The notes under the pieces were generated by a model. The model was not told the DNA's origin. It was given only the letters and a program-made list of their open reading frames with translations, and searched no databases. A program made the position numbers and the translations under genes. Shown here one piece after another: positions 34,753 through 42,932 of a stretch of 64,000 nucleotides of DNA (position 1 is its first letter; every line of letters starts with the position of its first letter). The stretch lies in assembly GCF_017643475.1 (NCBI RefSeq), contig NZ_JAEPNI010000001.1, forward strand, positions 744,001 to 808,000. The letters run 5' to 3'. This stretch comes from Maricaulis sp. (GTDB lineage Bacteria > Pseudomonadota > Alphaproteobacteria > Caulobacterales > Maricaulaceae).

Positions 34753-35226
34753 TCAGAACTGTTCCGGCGAATAGAACTCGCTGGCCTGCACATCGCGCTT
34801 GAGGCGTTTCAACAGCCCGTCCCGAGGATGGATGTAGAGCTGGCCCTTGCGCGGGCCGGAGCGCCAGATGAAGTGGCGTGGCCACAGCCAGTTGCCGTCC
34901 TTGCCGATCGCCGGGCGTGCCACGAAATCATAGACATGCTCGAGAATGTGCATCTGGACTGTGTTCTTCGGCGAGATGTTCTCGCGCAGCTCGGAATAGA
35001 CCTTGTCCCAGGGGCGCCCGACCTGTTTGCCGAGATAGCGCTTGAGCGGCGCCAGGTTCTCGTTGAGACCTTTTGTGCGGGTGCCATTCGTATCGCGCTG
35101 ACGGCGAATGCCGATGCGAGACGGCTGGTTCTCTCCATCCTGCTTGATCTTCATGCGGTTCAGCTTGCGGGTTCGCCATCCACAGCGGGGACGTTCCACG
35201 ATGACCTTGTTCATGTCCTTGCGCAT
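34753..35226 (-). CDS. RtcB-linked hypothetical protein
   Basis: The ATG at 35226 with AGGAGG upstream starts a 157-residue basic protein; the frame remains open further upstream but overlaps rtcB. Its N-terminus is Arg/Lys-rich (ERPRCGWRTRKLNRMKIK). The rest (LKRYLGKQVGRPWDKVYSELRENI, VQMHILEHVYDFV, LWPRHFIWRSGPRKGQLYIHP) is well structured and Trp/Tyr-rich. The high positive charge suggests RNA or ribosome binding. It follows rtcB by 35 bases and is presumably co-transcribed. I cannot assign a family; a role beside RNA repair is inference from position. Confidence 0.7.
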   Translation of the reverse strand: MRKDMNKVIVERPRCGWRTRKLNRMKIKQDGENQPSRIGIRRQRDTNGTRTKGLNENLAPLKRYLGKQVGRPWDKVYSELRENISPKNTVQMHILEHVYDFVARPAIGKDGNWLWPRHFIWRSGPRKGQLYIHPRDGLLKRLKRDVQASEFYSPEQF

Positions 35227-35261
35227 AATCGCCTCCTGCGGTGGCGGGCAGGGCCGCAGCC

Positions 35262-36473
35262 CTACCCTTTCACACAAACCACCTGTTTGAGTGTGTGGAC
35301 GATGTCCACCAGCTCGGACTGGGCCGCCATCACCGCGTCGATGTCCTTGTAGGCCATCGGCGTTTCGTCGATGACGCCGGCATCTTTCCGGCACTCCACA
35401 CCCTCTGTCGCCTTGCGGTGATCAGAGAGGGTGAAAGCCTGTTTGGCCGCTGAGCGGGACATCACCCGGCCTGCACCGTGCGAGCAGGAGCAGAAGCTGT
35501 CGGCCACGCCCTTTCCGCGCACGATGTAGGAGCGGGCACCCATCGAACCCGGGATGATGCCGAGCTCGCCCTCGCGCGCCGATACTGCCCCCTTCCGGGT
35601 CAGCCAGACATCTGCGCCAAAGTGATGTTCCTGCTCCACATAATTGTGGTGACAGTTCACCGCCGTCTTGTCCGTCTTGAACCGGCCGAGCGTCTTGCGA
35701 AGCGCCATGAGCGTCCGCTCCATCATCGCTTCGCGGTTCTCGCGGGCATAGTCCTGGGCCCAGCCCACCGCTTCGACATAGTCGTCGAACAGCTCTTCGC
35801 CCTCTACGAAGAAGGCGAGGTCCTTGTCGGGCACGTGGAAGTCGAGAACACGCCGGGCCAGCTCTTCCCGCGCACGGGAGATGAAGTATTGCCCGATCAT
35901 GTTACCGGTTCCGCGAGAGCCGGAGTGCAGCATTACCCAGACGCGGTCCTCTTCATCCAGGCACAGCTCGATGAAGTGGTTTCCGCCACCCAGGGTTCCC
36001 AGCTGGCCATCCACCTTGTGGGTTCCGATCTTGCGATGTTTCGCCTTGATCAGATCAAGACGCTCCATCAGGCCGGACGCCTTGAGGCGGGTGCCGGTCG
36101 AGCTGGGCGCAATGCGGTGGTCGCCGCCCTTGCCGTTTCCGACAGGGATGGCGGCCTCGATAGCGTCGCGGGTTTTCCTGAGATTGTCCGGAAGGTTCCG
36201 GGCCTCAAGGCTGGTGCGAATGGCCATCATGCCACAGCCGATATCCACCCCGACGGCAGCCGGAATGATCGCGCCCTTGGTCGGGATCACCGATCCGACC
36301 GTCGCACCACGACCGAAATGAACGTCCGGCATGGCTGCGACATGGCGGTGGATGAAGGGCAGGCCGGCGACATTGCGCAATTGTTCAATCGCGCTGTCAT
36401 CCACCGGCACGCCCTTGATCCAGGCCTTGATATGTCCACACGATGTTTCAATCGCTTCGTATTGCGTCGACAT
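35262..36473 (-). CDS. rtcB: RNA-splicing ligase RtcB
   Basis: The ATG at 36473 gives 403 residues, the normal length. RtcB joins RNA 2',3'-cyclic phosphate or 3'-phosphate ends to 5'-OH ends using GTP and Mn. Metal and active-site motifs are visible: GVDIGCGM (Asp77, Cys80), LGGGNHFIELC, HSGSRGTGN, NCHHNYVEQE, IPGSMGARSYIVRGKG and SCSHGAGR, which carries the His that is guanylylated. No rtcA or rtcR is adjacent. Its Shine-Dalgarno lies inside a short hairpin (36482-36496). Confidence 0.95.
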   Translation of the reverse strand: MSTQYEAIETSCGHIKAWIKGVPVDDSAIEQLRNVAGLPFIHRHVAAMPDVHFGRGATVGSVIPTKGAIIPAAVGVDIGCGMMAIRTSLEARNLPDNLRKTRDAIEAAIPVGNGKGGDHRIAPSSTGTRLKASGLMERLDLIKAKHRKIGTHKVDGQLGTLGGGNHFIELCLDEEDRVWVMLHSGSRGTGNMIGQYFISRAREELARRVLDFHVPDKDLAFFVEGEELFDDYVEAVGWAQDYARENREAMMERTLMALRKTLGRFKTDKTAVNCHHNYVEQEHHFGADVWLTRKGAVSAREGELGIIPGSMGARSYIVRGKGVADSFCSCSHGAGRVMSRSAAKQAFTLSDHRKATEGVECRKDAGVIDETPMAYKDIDAVMAAQSELVDIVHTLKQVVCVKG

Positions 36474-36481
36474 GACACTTT

Positions 36482-36496
36482 CCCCTCGACGAGGGG
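36482..36496 (-). promoter_or_regulatory. Hairpin that can sequester the rtcB Shine-Dalgarno
   Basis: In the minus-strand transcript CCCCTC-GTC-GAGGGG forms a 6-bp stem whose 3' arm GAGGGG is the ribosome-binding site, 8 bases before the ATG. It could damp translation until melted. Confidence 0.45.
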
Positions 36497-36531
36497 CCTT
36501 TCTGGTTGGTGCGGTAAAGCGAGGCGAATAT

Positions 36532-36564
36532 GGGAGGGGTCGTGTTGGGGGCACGACCCCTCCC
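36532..36564 (-). repeat. 13-bp perfect inverted repeat in the rtcB leader region
   Basis: Arms GGGAGGGGTCGTG / CACGACCCCTCCC with a 7-base G-rich loop. It lies 59-91 bases before the rtcB start, between rtcB and the terminator of the candidate small RNA. It has no T-tract on the minus strand, so it is not a classical terminator. Confidence 0.65.
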
Positions 36565-36611
36565 TTCCTTGTTCCGTCGCCCTGGGTGTGGGGGGAGTGG
36601 CGATCGGAACG

Positions 36612-36643
36612 AAAAAACCCTCCTCAAGCTGCGCTTGGGAGGG
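36612..36643 (-). terminator. Rho-independent terminator of the candidate sRNA
   Basis: Stem of 6 + 5 bp with one bulged base, 3-base loop, then TTTTTT on the minus strand. It is the strongest evidence for a transcript in this interval. The stretch 36736-37068 between it and the next gene holds no gene I can support. Confidence 0.8.
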
Positions 36644-36735
36644 CGGGTCACAGGGGACTGTGGGGGAACAGTCTACCGTGTGAGCGCGGTACCCTCCGCG
36701 TGCGCGAACTCATTCAGCCAGGTCGGCTGAATAAA
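36612..36735 (-). ncRNA. Candidate structured small RNA
   Basis: On the minus strand three perfect hairpins precede a good terminator. Hairpin 1 is ATTCAGCC/GGCTGAAT (36712-36732), hairpin 2 is CGCGG/CCGCG (36685-36700) and hairpin 3 is GACTGT/ACAGTC with a C-rich TCCCCC loop (36656-36673). The terminator at 36612-36643 has a CCCTCC-CAAGC stem and TTTTTT. No minus-strand reading frame ends here: the nearest upstream gene stops 330 bases away. C-rich loops that can pair with Shine-Dalgarno sequences are common in alphaproteobacterial sRNAs. No transcript evidence is available. Confidence 0.45.
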
Positions 36736-37068
36736 GAGGCGATATGTCGTCTGCACTACGCGCATATTGGTCTCGAGTTCAGCGCCCACGCGGGGCGTTC
36801 GGTTAACAGGAAGCCCGCTTATGAATGAGCATATTCAAGGCGGCAAGCACAAAATGCGACCTGTGGTATCGAAAGTCGCGCCTGTGGCGAATTTAACACA
36901 TGGTCGCGCTATCGCAGGCGAGTTGGGGGTTGAAAGTGTGTTGCAGGTGCAACGTTGGGGTGGCGGAGCGGTGTTCTAGTAAACGACAGATACAAGTTCG
37001 GCAGTTTTTAGTGTGCCCAACTCTGCAGAAAGCGTGACTCCGTTTTCTTCCCGTTTCGCTGTCAGTCC

Positions 37069-37845
37069 CTAGAGCAGCCGGTCCGGGCGATAAACCCGAG
37101 CGTCATCGAGACGGTCCAGAAGCGCGCGTGAAACATACCGTAGACCAGGGCTGGAAACATCCTGAAAGAGATGCGCATCACCGAGCTTGTTCTGGTCGAA
37201 GAAAACGGGCTTGCCGATATCGGCGCAGCGATATCTTACCTCACCATCAACATCGTGTCGCATCCATCGAAGTGATGATCGCTCAATGTCCAAAGCATCA
37301 ACTATTCGGGTGTGAAAAGCCCAATAGACACACGGTTCTGTCGTTCCGTTGGCCAACTGGGCAGGTGCCTCGGAAATCCAGAAGTCTGATGGAGCATACT
37401 CACGAAAGATGGTGACCGCTTCCGCGTTCATCAAATAGATTCCGCTCATAGCAAAATCGCAGTATTTTGCGGAGCTTGGGCGAGGGGCTCGACGGGCACC
37501 TAACCGCAGCCTTTCCAGAACAGCTTCAACCTTTGTCGAGGAAAATGGGGCAGCCAAGGCTGCGATGAGCTTTCGCTTGAGCTCATCTGACAATGGCTCG
37601 ATTTCTAAATCCGCCAACAATGTGGGGCCGAAATAGTCAACAAAGGGCACATAGACGGGATCTCCCCCCAAGCCCTCGACATCGACTTGAGCGGCTGCTT
37701 GCTTCTTTCTTAGCAGAGACGGCTTTCGCGAAAACTCAACATATTCGCTAGCCGTCAAAACCGGCTGCAGATCTTTAACCTGCGATGCTACAGCGGCCGG
37801 CAATTCTCTGAGCAAATATTCCTTGCGTTCGATATCAAAGGTCAT
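37069..37845 (-). CDS. Imm11-like (DUF1629-type) orphan protein
   Basis: I take the ATG at 37845; a TTG three codons upstream is possible. The 258-residue soluble protein ends with YWAFHTRIVDALDIERS, KPVFFDQNKLGDAHLFQDVSSPGLRYVSRALLDRLDDA. This is the order typical of Imm11/DUF1629 immunity proteins (a ...VVDALD... strand, a ...IFR... strand, then ...VSdelk.al...). The gene and its surroundings are visibly richer in A/T than the neighbours, which suggests transfer. There is no polymorphic toxin next to it, so it may be an orphan immunity gene. The family assignment is by pattern only. Confidence 0.5.
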   Translation of the reverse strand: MTFDIERKEYLLRELPAAVASQVKDLQPVLTASEYVEFSRKPSLLRKKQAAAQVDVEGLGGDPVYVPFVDYFGPTLLADLEIEPLSDELKRKLIAALAAPFSSTKVEAVLERLRLGARRAPRPSSAKYCDFAMSGIYLMNAEAVTIFREYAPSDFWISEAPAQLANGTTEPCVYWAFHTRIVDALDIERSSLRWMRHDVDGEVRYRCADIGKPVFFDQNKLGDAHLFQDVSSPGLRYVSRALLDRLDDARVYRPDRLL

Positions 37846-38314
37846 CTTCGACAATTCTCGGTTTTCACGCGCTAGAGGCTGACATTCATTCCGATCGATA
37901 TCGCATCCGTCACGAACGATTTGGAAAAGGGTCAGGAGGAATCAAAACCCTTGATGGATGTAGATCAAGTGGTCTGCTCTATAACACCTTCCATCAGTAT
38001 CGGAATTGCTTGCAAACCCGCCGCAAAATCGACGCGAGTGTTGCCATTTGCGGCAAACGGTCCAGCGAACTGATGCTCCACCGAATACGCCGATGTTCCT
38101 TCGCTCTTGTTATCTCGGTTCTTGTGCCATGGTTTGGCGGACCAACAAGGTAGCTCTCAGCCGAGGCCCGGCAATGAATGCTGGAGAAGTGTCGCAGTGA
38201 GAAGTTTGGCGCCTGAACACCACCCCACTCCCACAACCCCCACGCTTGACGCTTCGCCCCATCCCCTCTACCTCGCGATGTTTTCCGCAATGCAACAATA
38301 GAAAGACCGATCCC
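37846..38314. other. Intergenic stretch without a recognisable gene
   Basis: About 470 bases of mixed composition between the Imm11-like gene and lysK. I looked for tRNA arms, strong hairpins and small frames with ribosome-binding sites and found none I can support. It must hold the lysK promoter. Confidence 0.5.
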
Positions 38315-39904
38315 ATGTCCACCGATCTTGCCCAAAACGCTAAAGCCTGGCCGTTTGAACAAGCGCGCCTGCTGAAAAAGCGGCTGGACAAGCTGGGTCG
38401 AAAATCCGGGCCGGTCGTGTTCGAGACCGGCTATGGGCCGTCGGGCCTTCCGCACATGGGGACGTTTGGCGAGGTGGTGCGCACCTCCATGGTTCGCCGG
38501 GCGTTTGAAGAGCTGACGGGCGGGGCCTATGAGACGCATCTGATCTGTGTCTCGGACGATATGGACGGCATGCGCAAGGTGCCGGATAATCTGCCCCAGC
38601 AGGAGATGCTGTCGGAATACCTTCAGATGCCGCTGACCGTGGTGCCAGACCCGTACGGTACGCATGAGAGTTTCGGCCATCACATGAATGCGCGCCTGCG
38701 CGCCTTCCTCGACAGTTTCGGCTTCTCCTATGAGTTCAAGTCGGCAACCGAGCTCTACAAATCCGGTGCCTTTGACGCGATGCTTCTGAAGGCGGCGGAG
38801 AAGTATGAGGACATCATGAAAGTGATGCTCCCGACACTGGGTGAGGAGCGCCAGGCGACCTATTCGCCCTTCCTGCCGATCCATCCGGAAACCGGTCACG
38901 TCCTCTATGTGCCGATGAAGTCTGTCGACGCCAAGGCGGGCACGATCACCTTTGACGATGAGACAGGCCAGGAATTCACCGTTCCGGTCACCGGCGGGAA
39001 TGTGAAGCTGCAGTGGAAGCCGGATTTCGGCATGCGCTGGGCGGCGCTGGGCGTTGATTTCGAGATGTTCGGCAAGGACCACCAGGCCAATGCGCCGATC
39101 TATTCGCGCATCTCCCGCATCCTGGGTGCCGAGCCGCCGACGCAGTTTGTCTACGAGCTGTTCCTGGATGAGAAGGGCGAGAAGATCTCCAAGTCCAAGG
39201 GCAATGGCCTGTCGGTCGAGGAGTGGCTGAAATACGCCCCGCAGGAGAGCCTGAGCTACTATAATTTCGTCAAGCCGCGCCAGGCCAAGAAACTCTATTT
39301 CGACGTCATCCCGCGCGCCGTGGACGAATACATGCAGCATCTGGCCGCTTATGCCGGCCAGGATGAAGCCAAACAGCTGGAAAACCCGTCCTGGCACATT
39401 CATGGCGGCAATCCGCCAGCAGAAGCCTCGCCGATCAATTTCGCCCTGATGCTGAACCTGGCCTCTGCCGCCAGTGCCCACAACACCGATGTGATGTGGG
39501 GCTTTATCGGTCGGTATGTTGACGGCGCCACGCCGCAGACCCACCCGCTGCTCGATCAGCTGGCCGGTTTTGCCGTGCAGTATTTCCAGGACTTCGTCGA
39601 GCCGGAGAAGAAATTCCGGGCGCCGACGGACATGGAACGGGCGGCGATGGAAGACCTGCTGGCGCGCTTCAAGGCGCTCGACGCCAATGAACGCGATGCT
39701 GAAGTGATCCAGACGGAAGTCTTCTCGGCCGGTAAATCACAGGAATTTGAAAACCTGCGGGACTGGTTCAAGGCCTTGTATGAAGTGCTTCTGGGGCAAT
39801 CCCAGGGTCCGCGTTTCGGATCTTTCGCAGCTATTTACGGGATTTCGGAAACTATTTCGCTTATTGAAGGGGCCCTCGCTGGGGAATTGCTCGCCAAGAG
39901 CTGA
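38315..39904 (+). CDS. lysK: Class I lysyl-tRNA synthetase
   Basis: The ATG at 38315 yields 529 residues. The HIGH-like motif [14 protein letters not shown] (about 45) and the KISKSKGNG motif (about 295) identify a class I Rossmann-fold synthetase, and the overall sequence matches archaeal-type LysRS rather than class II LysS. It charges tRNA-Lys. Class I LysRS is common among alphaproteobacteria and spirochaetes, so it is expected here and not a recent import. The gene has the GC-rich codon use of its neighbours. A class II paralogue may or may not exist elsewhere. Confidence 0.92.
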   Translation: MSTDLAQNAKAWPFEQARLLKKRLDKLGRKSGPVVFETGYGPSGLPHMGTFGEVVRTSMVRRAFEELTGGAYETHLICVSDDMDGMRKVPDNLPQQEMLSEYLQMPLTVVPDPYGTHESFGHHMNARLRAFLDSFGFSYEFKSATELYKSGAFDAMLLKAAEKYEDIMKVMLPTLGEERQATYSPFLPIHPETGHVLYVPMKSVDAKAGTITFDDETGQEFTVPVTGGNVKLQWKPDFGMRWAALGVDFEMFGKDHQANAPIYSRISRILGAEPPTQFVYELFLDEKGEKISKSKGNGLSVEEWLKYAPQESLSYYNFVKPRQAKKLYFDVIPRAVDEYMQHLAAYAGQDEAKQLENPSWHIHGGNPPAEASPINFALMLNLASAASAHNTDVMWGFIGRYVDGATPQTHPLLDQLAGFAVQYFQDFVEPEKKFRAPTDMERAAMEDLLARFKALDANERDAEVIQTEVFSAGKSQEFENLRDWFKALYEVLLGQSQGPRFGSFAAIYGISETISLIEGALAGELLAKS

Positions 39905-39984
39905 TCCACGGCACAACGTGTAACGTAGTATCCGGGACATCAGGGGACTTGGCCTCGCAGGTGTTCCGGAGTGTGGGGCTGCTC

Positions 39985-42153
39985 GTGCGTAAGTCTGGTT
40001 ATCGATCTCTTCTGACGGCCCTGTTGGGCAGTGCAGCCTTGAGTTTTGGCGCGCTGGCGCAGGACACCGGAGCGACATCGGAGCCGGGGGTGGAGATCTA
40101 TCTCCCGGCCGCCTTCGCTGAATTCCTTCCGCAAAACGCCAACGACATGGTCCGCCGCCTGCCGGGTTTCCAGGTGGATGAGGGCGACCAGGTGCGCGGC
40201 CTGTCCGGCGCCCAGGGCAATGTCCTCATCAACGGCCGCCGGCTCCCGCCACGCTCCGGTTCGCTCAATACACGTCTCAGCACGATGCGGGTCGAGGATG
40301 TCGAGCGCTTTGAGCTGATCGAGGCGGGCGCCCGCGATATCGACATGCAGGGTTATCCCCTGTTGCTAAATATCGTGCTGCGCGACCAGACGGCACGCCG
40401 TTTCAACGGTCGCATGGAAATCGAGCCGCGCGAGGATGGCGGGGACGAGGTCCAGCTGGCCTTTGGCGGTTCCACCACCGGCGGATCGGTCGAGCTTGAG
40501 GGCAATTTCGAACTCTATGACGAGGCCCTGCTGGCCTATAGCGATGTGCGCCAGTCCAACGCCGACACGCCGACAGCACGGTTCTCGACGGATCGCCACA
40601 CCACCACGTCCCGCCGCGATGCCCAGGGGTCTGCAACTATCCCGATGGGCGAGGGGCGCAGCCTCGTCCTCTCGGCGGCCTATGCGGGACGCGCGAATTC
40701 GCAGCGTCCGACCGAGGAGGAAATCGCGTCCGGTGCCGCATTGCAGGAGCGCAGCGAATCCGACTCGACGGAGACCAGTTTTGGCTTGGAATACACCTCG
40801 CCCCTGGGCGAGGCGCTGGACCTTCATGCCGTCGTGACCCGCCAGGACGGTGAGCAGGAAAGCTCGGCCAGCCTGATTGATGCCGGGTCGATCGGTCGGT
40901 TCAGTTCCGGTGAGGAGACGAGCGAAACCGCGACACGCGCAACCGTGCGCTGGCGGATCAGTGATGTCTGGGCGCTGGAAGCGGGCGGAACTTGGGCGCT
41001 CAACACGCTGGACGGTGCCTTCTCGGCGACGATTGATGGTGTGCTCCAGGATATCGACGGCTCCAACGCCTCGGTCGAGGAAACAAGAACAGCGGGCCTG
41101 GCCGTGCTCAGCTGGACACCGCGCCCGGATGTGTCAGCTAATTTCGGCGGCCGTGTCGAGCAATTCACTCTCAACTCCTCCAACGCGCCGGGCGAGCTGT
41201 CGCTGACGGATGTCGTGCCGCGGGCCGATGTCAGCTGGACGATGGAGAATGACTGGGTCCTGCGTGTCTCTGCCGAGCGCGAGGTCGGACAGCTGGGTCT
41301 GGGGCAGTTCCTGGCCGAGACCAATCTGGACAATTCTCTCAACACGTCCGGCGCCGCCACACTGGAACCGGAACGGTCCTGGACCTACCGGGCCGAGCTG
41401 GAGCGTCGTTTCGGCGAGCGTGGTCTGGTGCGCCTGCAGGCGCAGCGCCGGGAAATCGAGAACCCCATTTCGCGCATTCTGACGACTGAAGGCGATGTCA
41501 TCCCGGCCAATATCGGACCGGAGACGATTGATACGCTGGAAGGTGTATTCGAGTTTGATCTCGGCCGCTTTGGTATGCCTGGTCTGTTTATCGACGGTTT
41601 GGCTGTTCTTCGCCAGTCGGAGCGTATCGACCCGCTCCAGGGCTTTGTTCGCGAGACCTCGGGGCACCAGGATCATACGTTCGAGATCGGCCTGCGCCAG
41701 GAATTTGCCGATGGCAAATATGTGCTCGGCTTCGAGATCGAGGACGATGCTCCGGCGACGCATTACTGGCTGACCCAGATCCGTCGCCAGGTGCGTGGAC
41801 TGGAAGCGCGCGTGAATGGTGAGTGGCGTCATTCCGACAGCTGGCGGACAGGTTTCTGGCTTCGCTTGCCGGAGACCCAGCGCGACGAGATCTATATCTT
41901 CGACGGTGTTCGTACGGGTAATATGAGCCCGGTCCTGCGCAACACGATTGAACGGGACACTGGTGCGTTCTTGTCCCTGTGGACCGAGTTTGAAGTGCGT
42001 GACGGAGTGCATCTACGCCTGAATGTACGCACCGGCCGTTCGCGGGAAGCGTCAACACAGGTCCTCGATATCAATGGCACCGAGCTCGACTATGCCAGCA
42101 TCGACCAGGACAACGTGCCAAGCTTCAACCTGCGCCTGCGCTGGAATCGCTAG
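39985..42153 (+). CDS. TonB-dependent-receptor-like outer-membrane protein
   Basis: The GTG at 39985 (GGGG 6 bases upstream) gives a clean signal peptide (MRKSGYRSLLTALLGSAALSFGALAQ). The first part is a plug domain (MVRRLPGFQVDEGDQVRGLSGAQGNVLINGRRLP, then MRVEDVERFELIEAGARDIDMQG). About 550 residues of alternating beta-strands follow (ALEAGGTWAL, VSANFGGRVEQF), consistent with a 22-strand barrel ending LRLRWNR. The gene could import siderophores, sugars or other ligands; nothing nearby indicates which. I could not point to a TonB box, and the C-terminal residue is Arg rather than the usual Phe. Confidence 0.8.
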   Translation: MRKSGYRSLLTALLGSAALSFGALAQDTGATSEPGVEIYLPAAFAEFLPQNANDMVRRLPGFQVDEGDQVRGLSGAQGNVLINGRRLPPRSGSLNTRLSTMRVEDVERFELIEAGARDIDMQGYPLLLNIVLRDQTARRFNGRMEIEPREDGGDEVQLAFGGSTTGGSVELEGNFELYDEALLAYSDVRQSNADTPTARFSTDRHTTTSRRDAQGSATIPMGEGRSLVLSAAYAGRANSQRPTEEEIASGAALQERSESDSTETSFGLEYTSPLGEALDLHAVVTRQDGEQESSASLIDAGSIGRFSSGEETSETATRATVRWRISDVWALEAGGTWALNTLDGAFSATIDGVLQDIDGSNASVEETRTAGLAVLSWTPRPDVSANFGGRVEQFTLNSSNAPGELSLTDVVPRADVSWTMENDWVLRVSAEREVGQLGLGQFLAETNLDNSLNTSGAATLEPERSWTYRAELERRFGERGLVRLQAQRREIENPISRILTTEGDVIPANIGPETIDTLEGVFEFDLGRFGMPGLFIDGLAVLRQSERIDPLQGFVRETSGHQDHTFEIGLRQEFADGKYVLGFEIEDDAPATHYWLTQIRRQVRGLEARVNGEWRHSDSWRTGFWLRLPETQRDEIYIFDGVRTGNMSPVLRNTIERDTGAFLSLWTEFEVRDGVHLRLNVRTGRSREASTQVLDINGTELDYASIDQDNVPSFNLRLRWNR

Positions 42154-42176
42154 TCAAAAACTCAGGTAAAAAATAA

Positions 42177-42216
42177 TTGACATGGGGTTCGGGATTTCTT
42201 ACATCAGTGCATGTAA
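42177..42216 (+). promoter_or_regulatory. Promoter with overlapping 18-bp dyad operator
   Basis: TTGACA (42177-42182) is a consensus -35. Seventeen bases on, TACATC (42200-42205) or TTACAT is a plausible -10. TTACATCAGTGCATGTAA (42199-42216) is a perfect 6-6-6 inverted repeat lying over that -10. The position is ideal for repression by the XRE protein encoded two genes downstream. Confidence 0.6.
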
Positions 42217-42249
42217 AGAATTTCAGACACTGTGTGGAAGGTTTTTAAC

Positions 42250-42708
42250 ATGAGTTTTTACGAGCGCATCAACACTGCCGGCCTGGTCACCAGCCTCCTG
42301 GTTCTAGCCTGGTATGCCATGCAGGTCGTGCCGCAAATGGGCGAGATGCCTGTCGCGGAAATCGCCTATACGCGCCCGATGATCTATGCGGTTGTTGTCG
42401 GCGTTATACTGTCGATCATCACCGCGATCCTGGTCTCTGTCGGTTCTGCCATCTGGCTGACGGTGAAAGAGGGCAAGGACGCCGTCGATGCCGAGTTCGG
42501 CAATGAGGACGAGCGGGACAAACATATCGGTCGTCTGGGTGACGCCATGGGCGGGCACTTGCTGTCGGTCGCGGTTATCGGTGCGTTGGTGCTGATCTGG
42601 ATGGAGTATGACACGTTCTGGGTCGCCAATTGCCTGTTCATCGGGGCCTGGTCGAGCGCTGCTCTTGGCACAGTCATCAAGCTGTTCGCCTATCGCGGGG
42701 CGGTGTGA
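42250..42708 (+). CDS. Four-helix membrane protein paired with an XRE regulator
   Basis: The ATG at 42250 (GGAAGG 9 bases upstream) gives 152 residues with four membrane helices: about 10-30, 42-68, 95-113 and 122-143. The loop between helices 2 and 3 is charged (KEGKDAVDAEFGNEDERDKHIGRLGD). It overlaps the next start (TGATG). Similar small membrane protein plus XRE pairs occur in many bacteria, usually with unknown function. The protein might signal to, or be controlled by, the regulator. Confidence 0.75.
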   Translation: MSFYERINTAGLVTSLLVLAWYAMQVVPQMGEMPVAEIAYTRPMIYAVVVGVILSIITAILVSVGSAIWLTVKEGKDAVDAEFGNEDERDKHIGRLGDAMGGHLLSVAVIGALVLIWMEYDTFWVANCLFIGAWSSAALGTVIKLFAYRGAV

Positions 42709-42932
42709 TGAGCAAGCCGACCAAGATCACGAATGACATCCGGCGCCTGCGCTTTGATGCAGACGAGATGACACAGGCCGAGCTGGCCAAGCGCATCGGC
42801 GTTACCCGTCAGACGGTGTTGGCGATTGAACAGGGTCGTTATTCGCCGTCGCTGGAAGTGGCCTTCAAGATCGCCAGCGTGTTCAAGGTGCCGCTCGAAC
42901 AGGTGTTCCAGTATCCGCTGAACGACGAGTGA
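42708..42932 (+). CDS. XRE-family transcriptional regulator
   Basis: The ATG overlaps the upstream stop codon (GTGATGAGC), which decides the start. The 74-residue protein is almost entirely one helix-turn-helix domain (MTQAELAKRIGVTRQTVLAIEQGRYSPSLEVAFKIASVFKVPLEQVF), the compact YozG-like type. It probably binds the 18-bp dyad upstream of its own operon. Its last 50 bases overlap, on the other strand, the 3' end of the decayed cytochrome P450 gene. Confidence 0.9.
   Translation: MSKPTKITNDIRRLRFDADEMTQAELAKRIGVTRQTVLAIEQGRYSPSLEVAFKIASVFKVPLEQVFQYPLNDE

Noticed and set aside
36821-36979. A 52-codon plus-strand frame (MNEHIQGG...) with AGGAAG upstream
   Set aside because: The ribosome-binding site is modest, the composition is not convincing and there is no recognisable domain; it may be chance.
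37994-39544. A 516-codon open frame on the minus strand opposite lysK
   Set aside because: It is the GC-rich shadow of the lysyl-tRNA synthetase gene. The plus-strand frame carries both class I synthetase motifs; the minus frame has no recognisable protein features.
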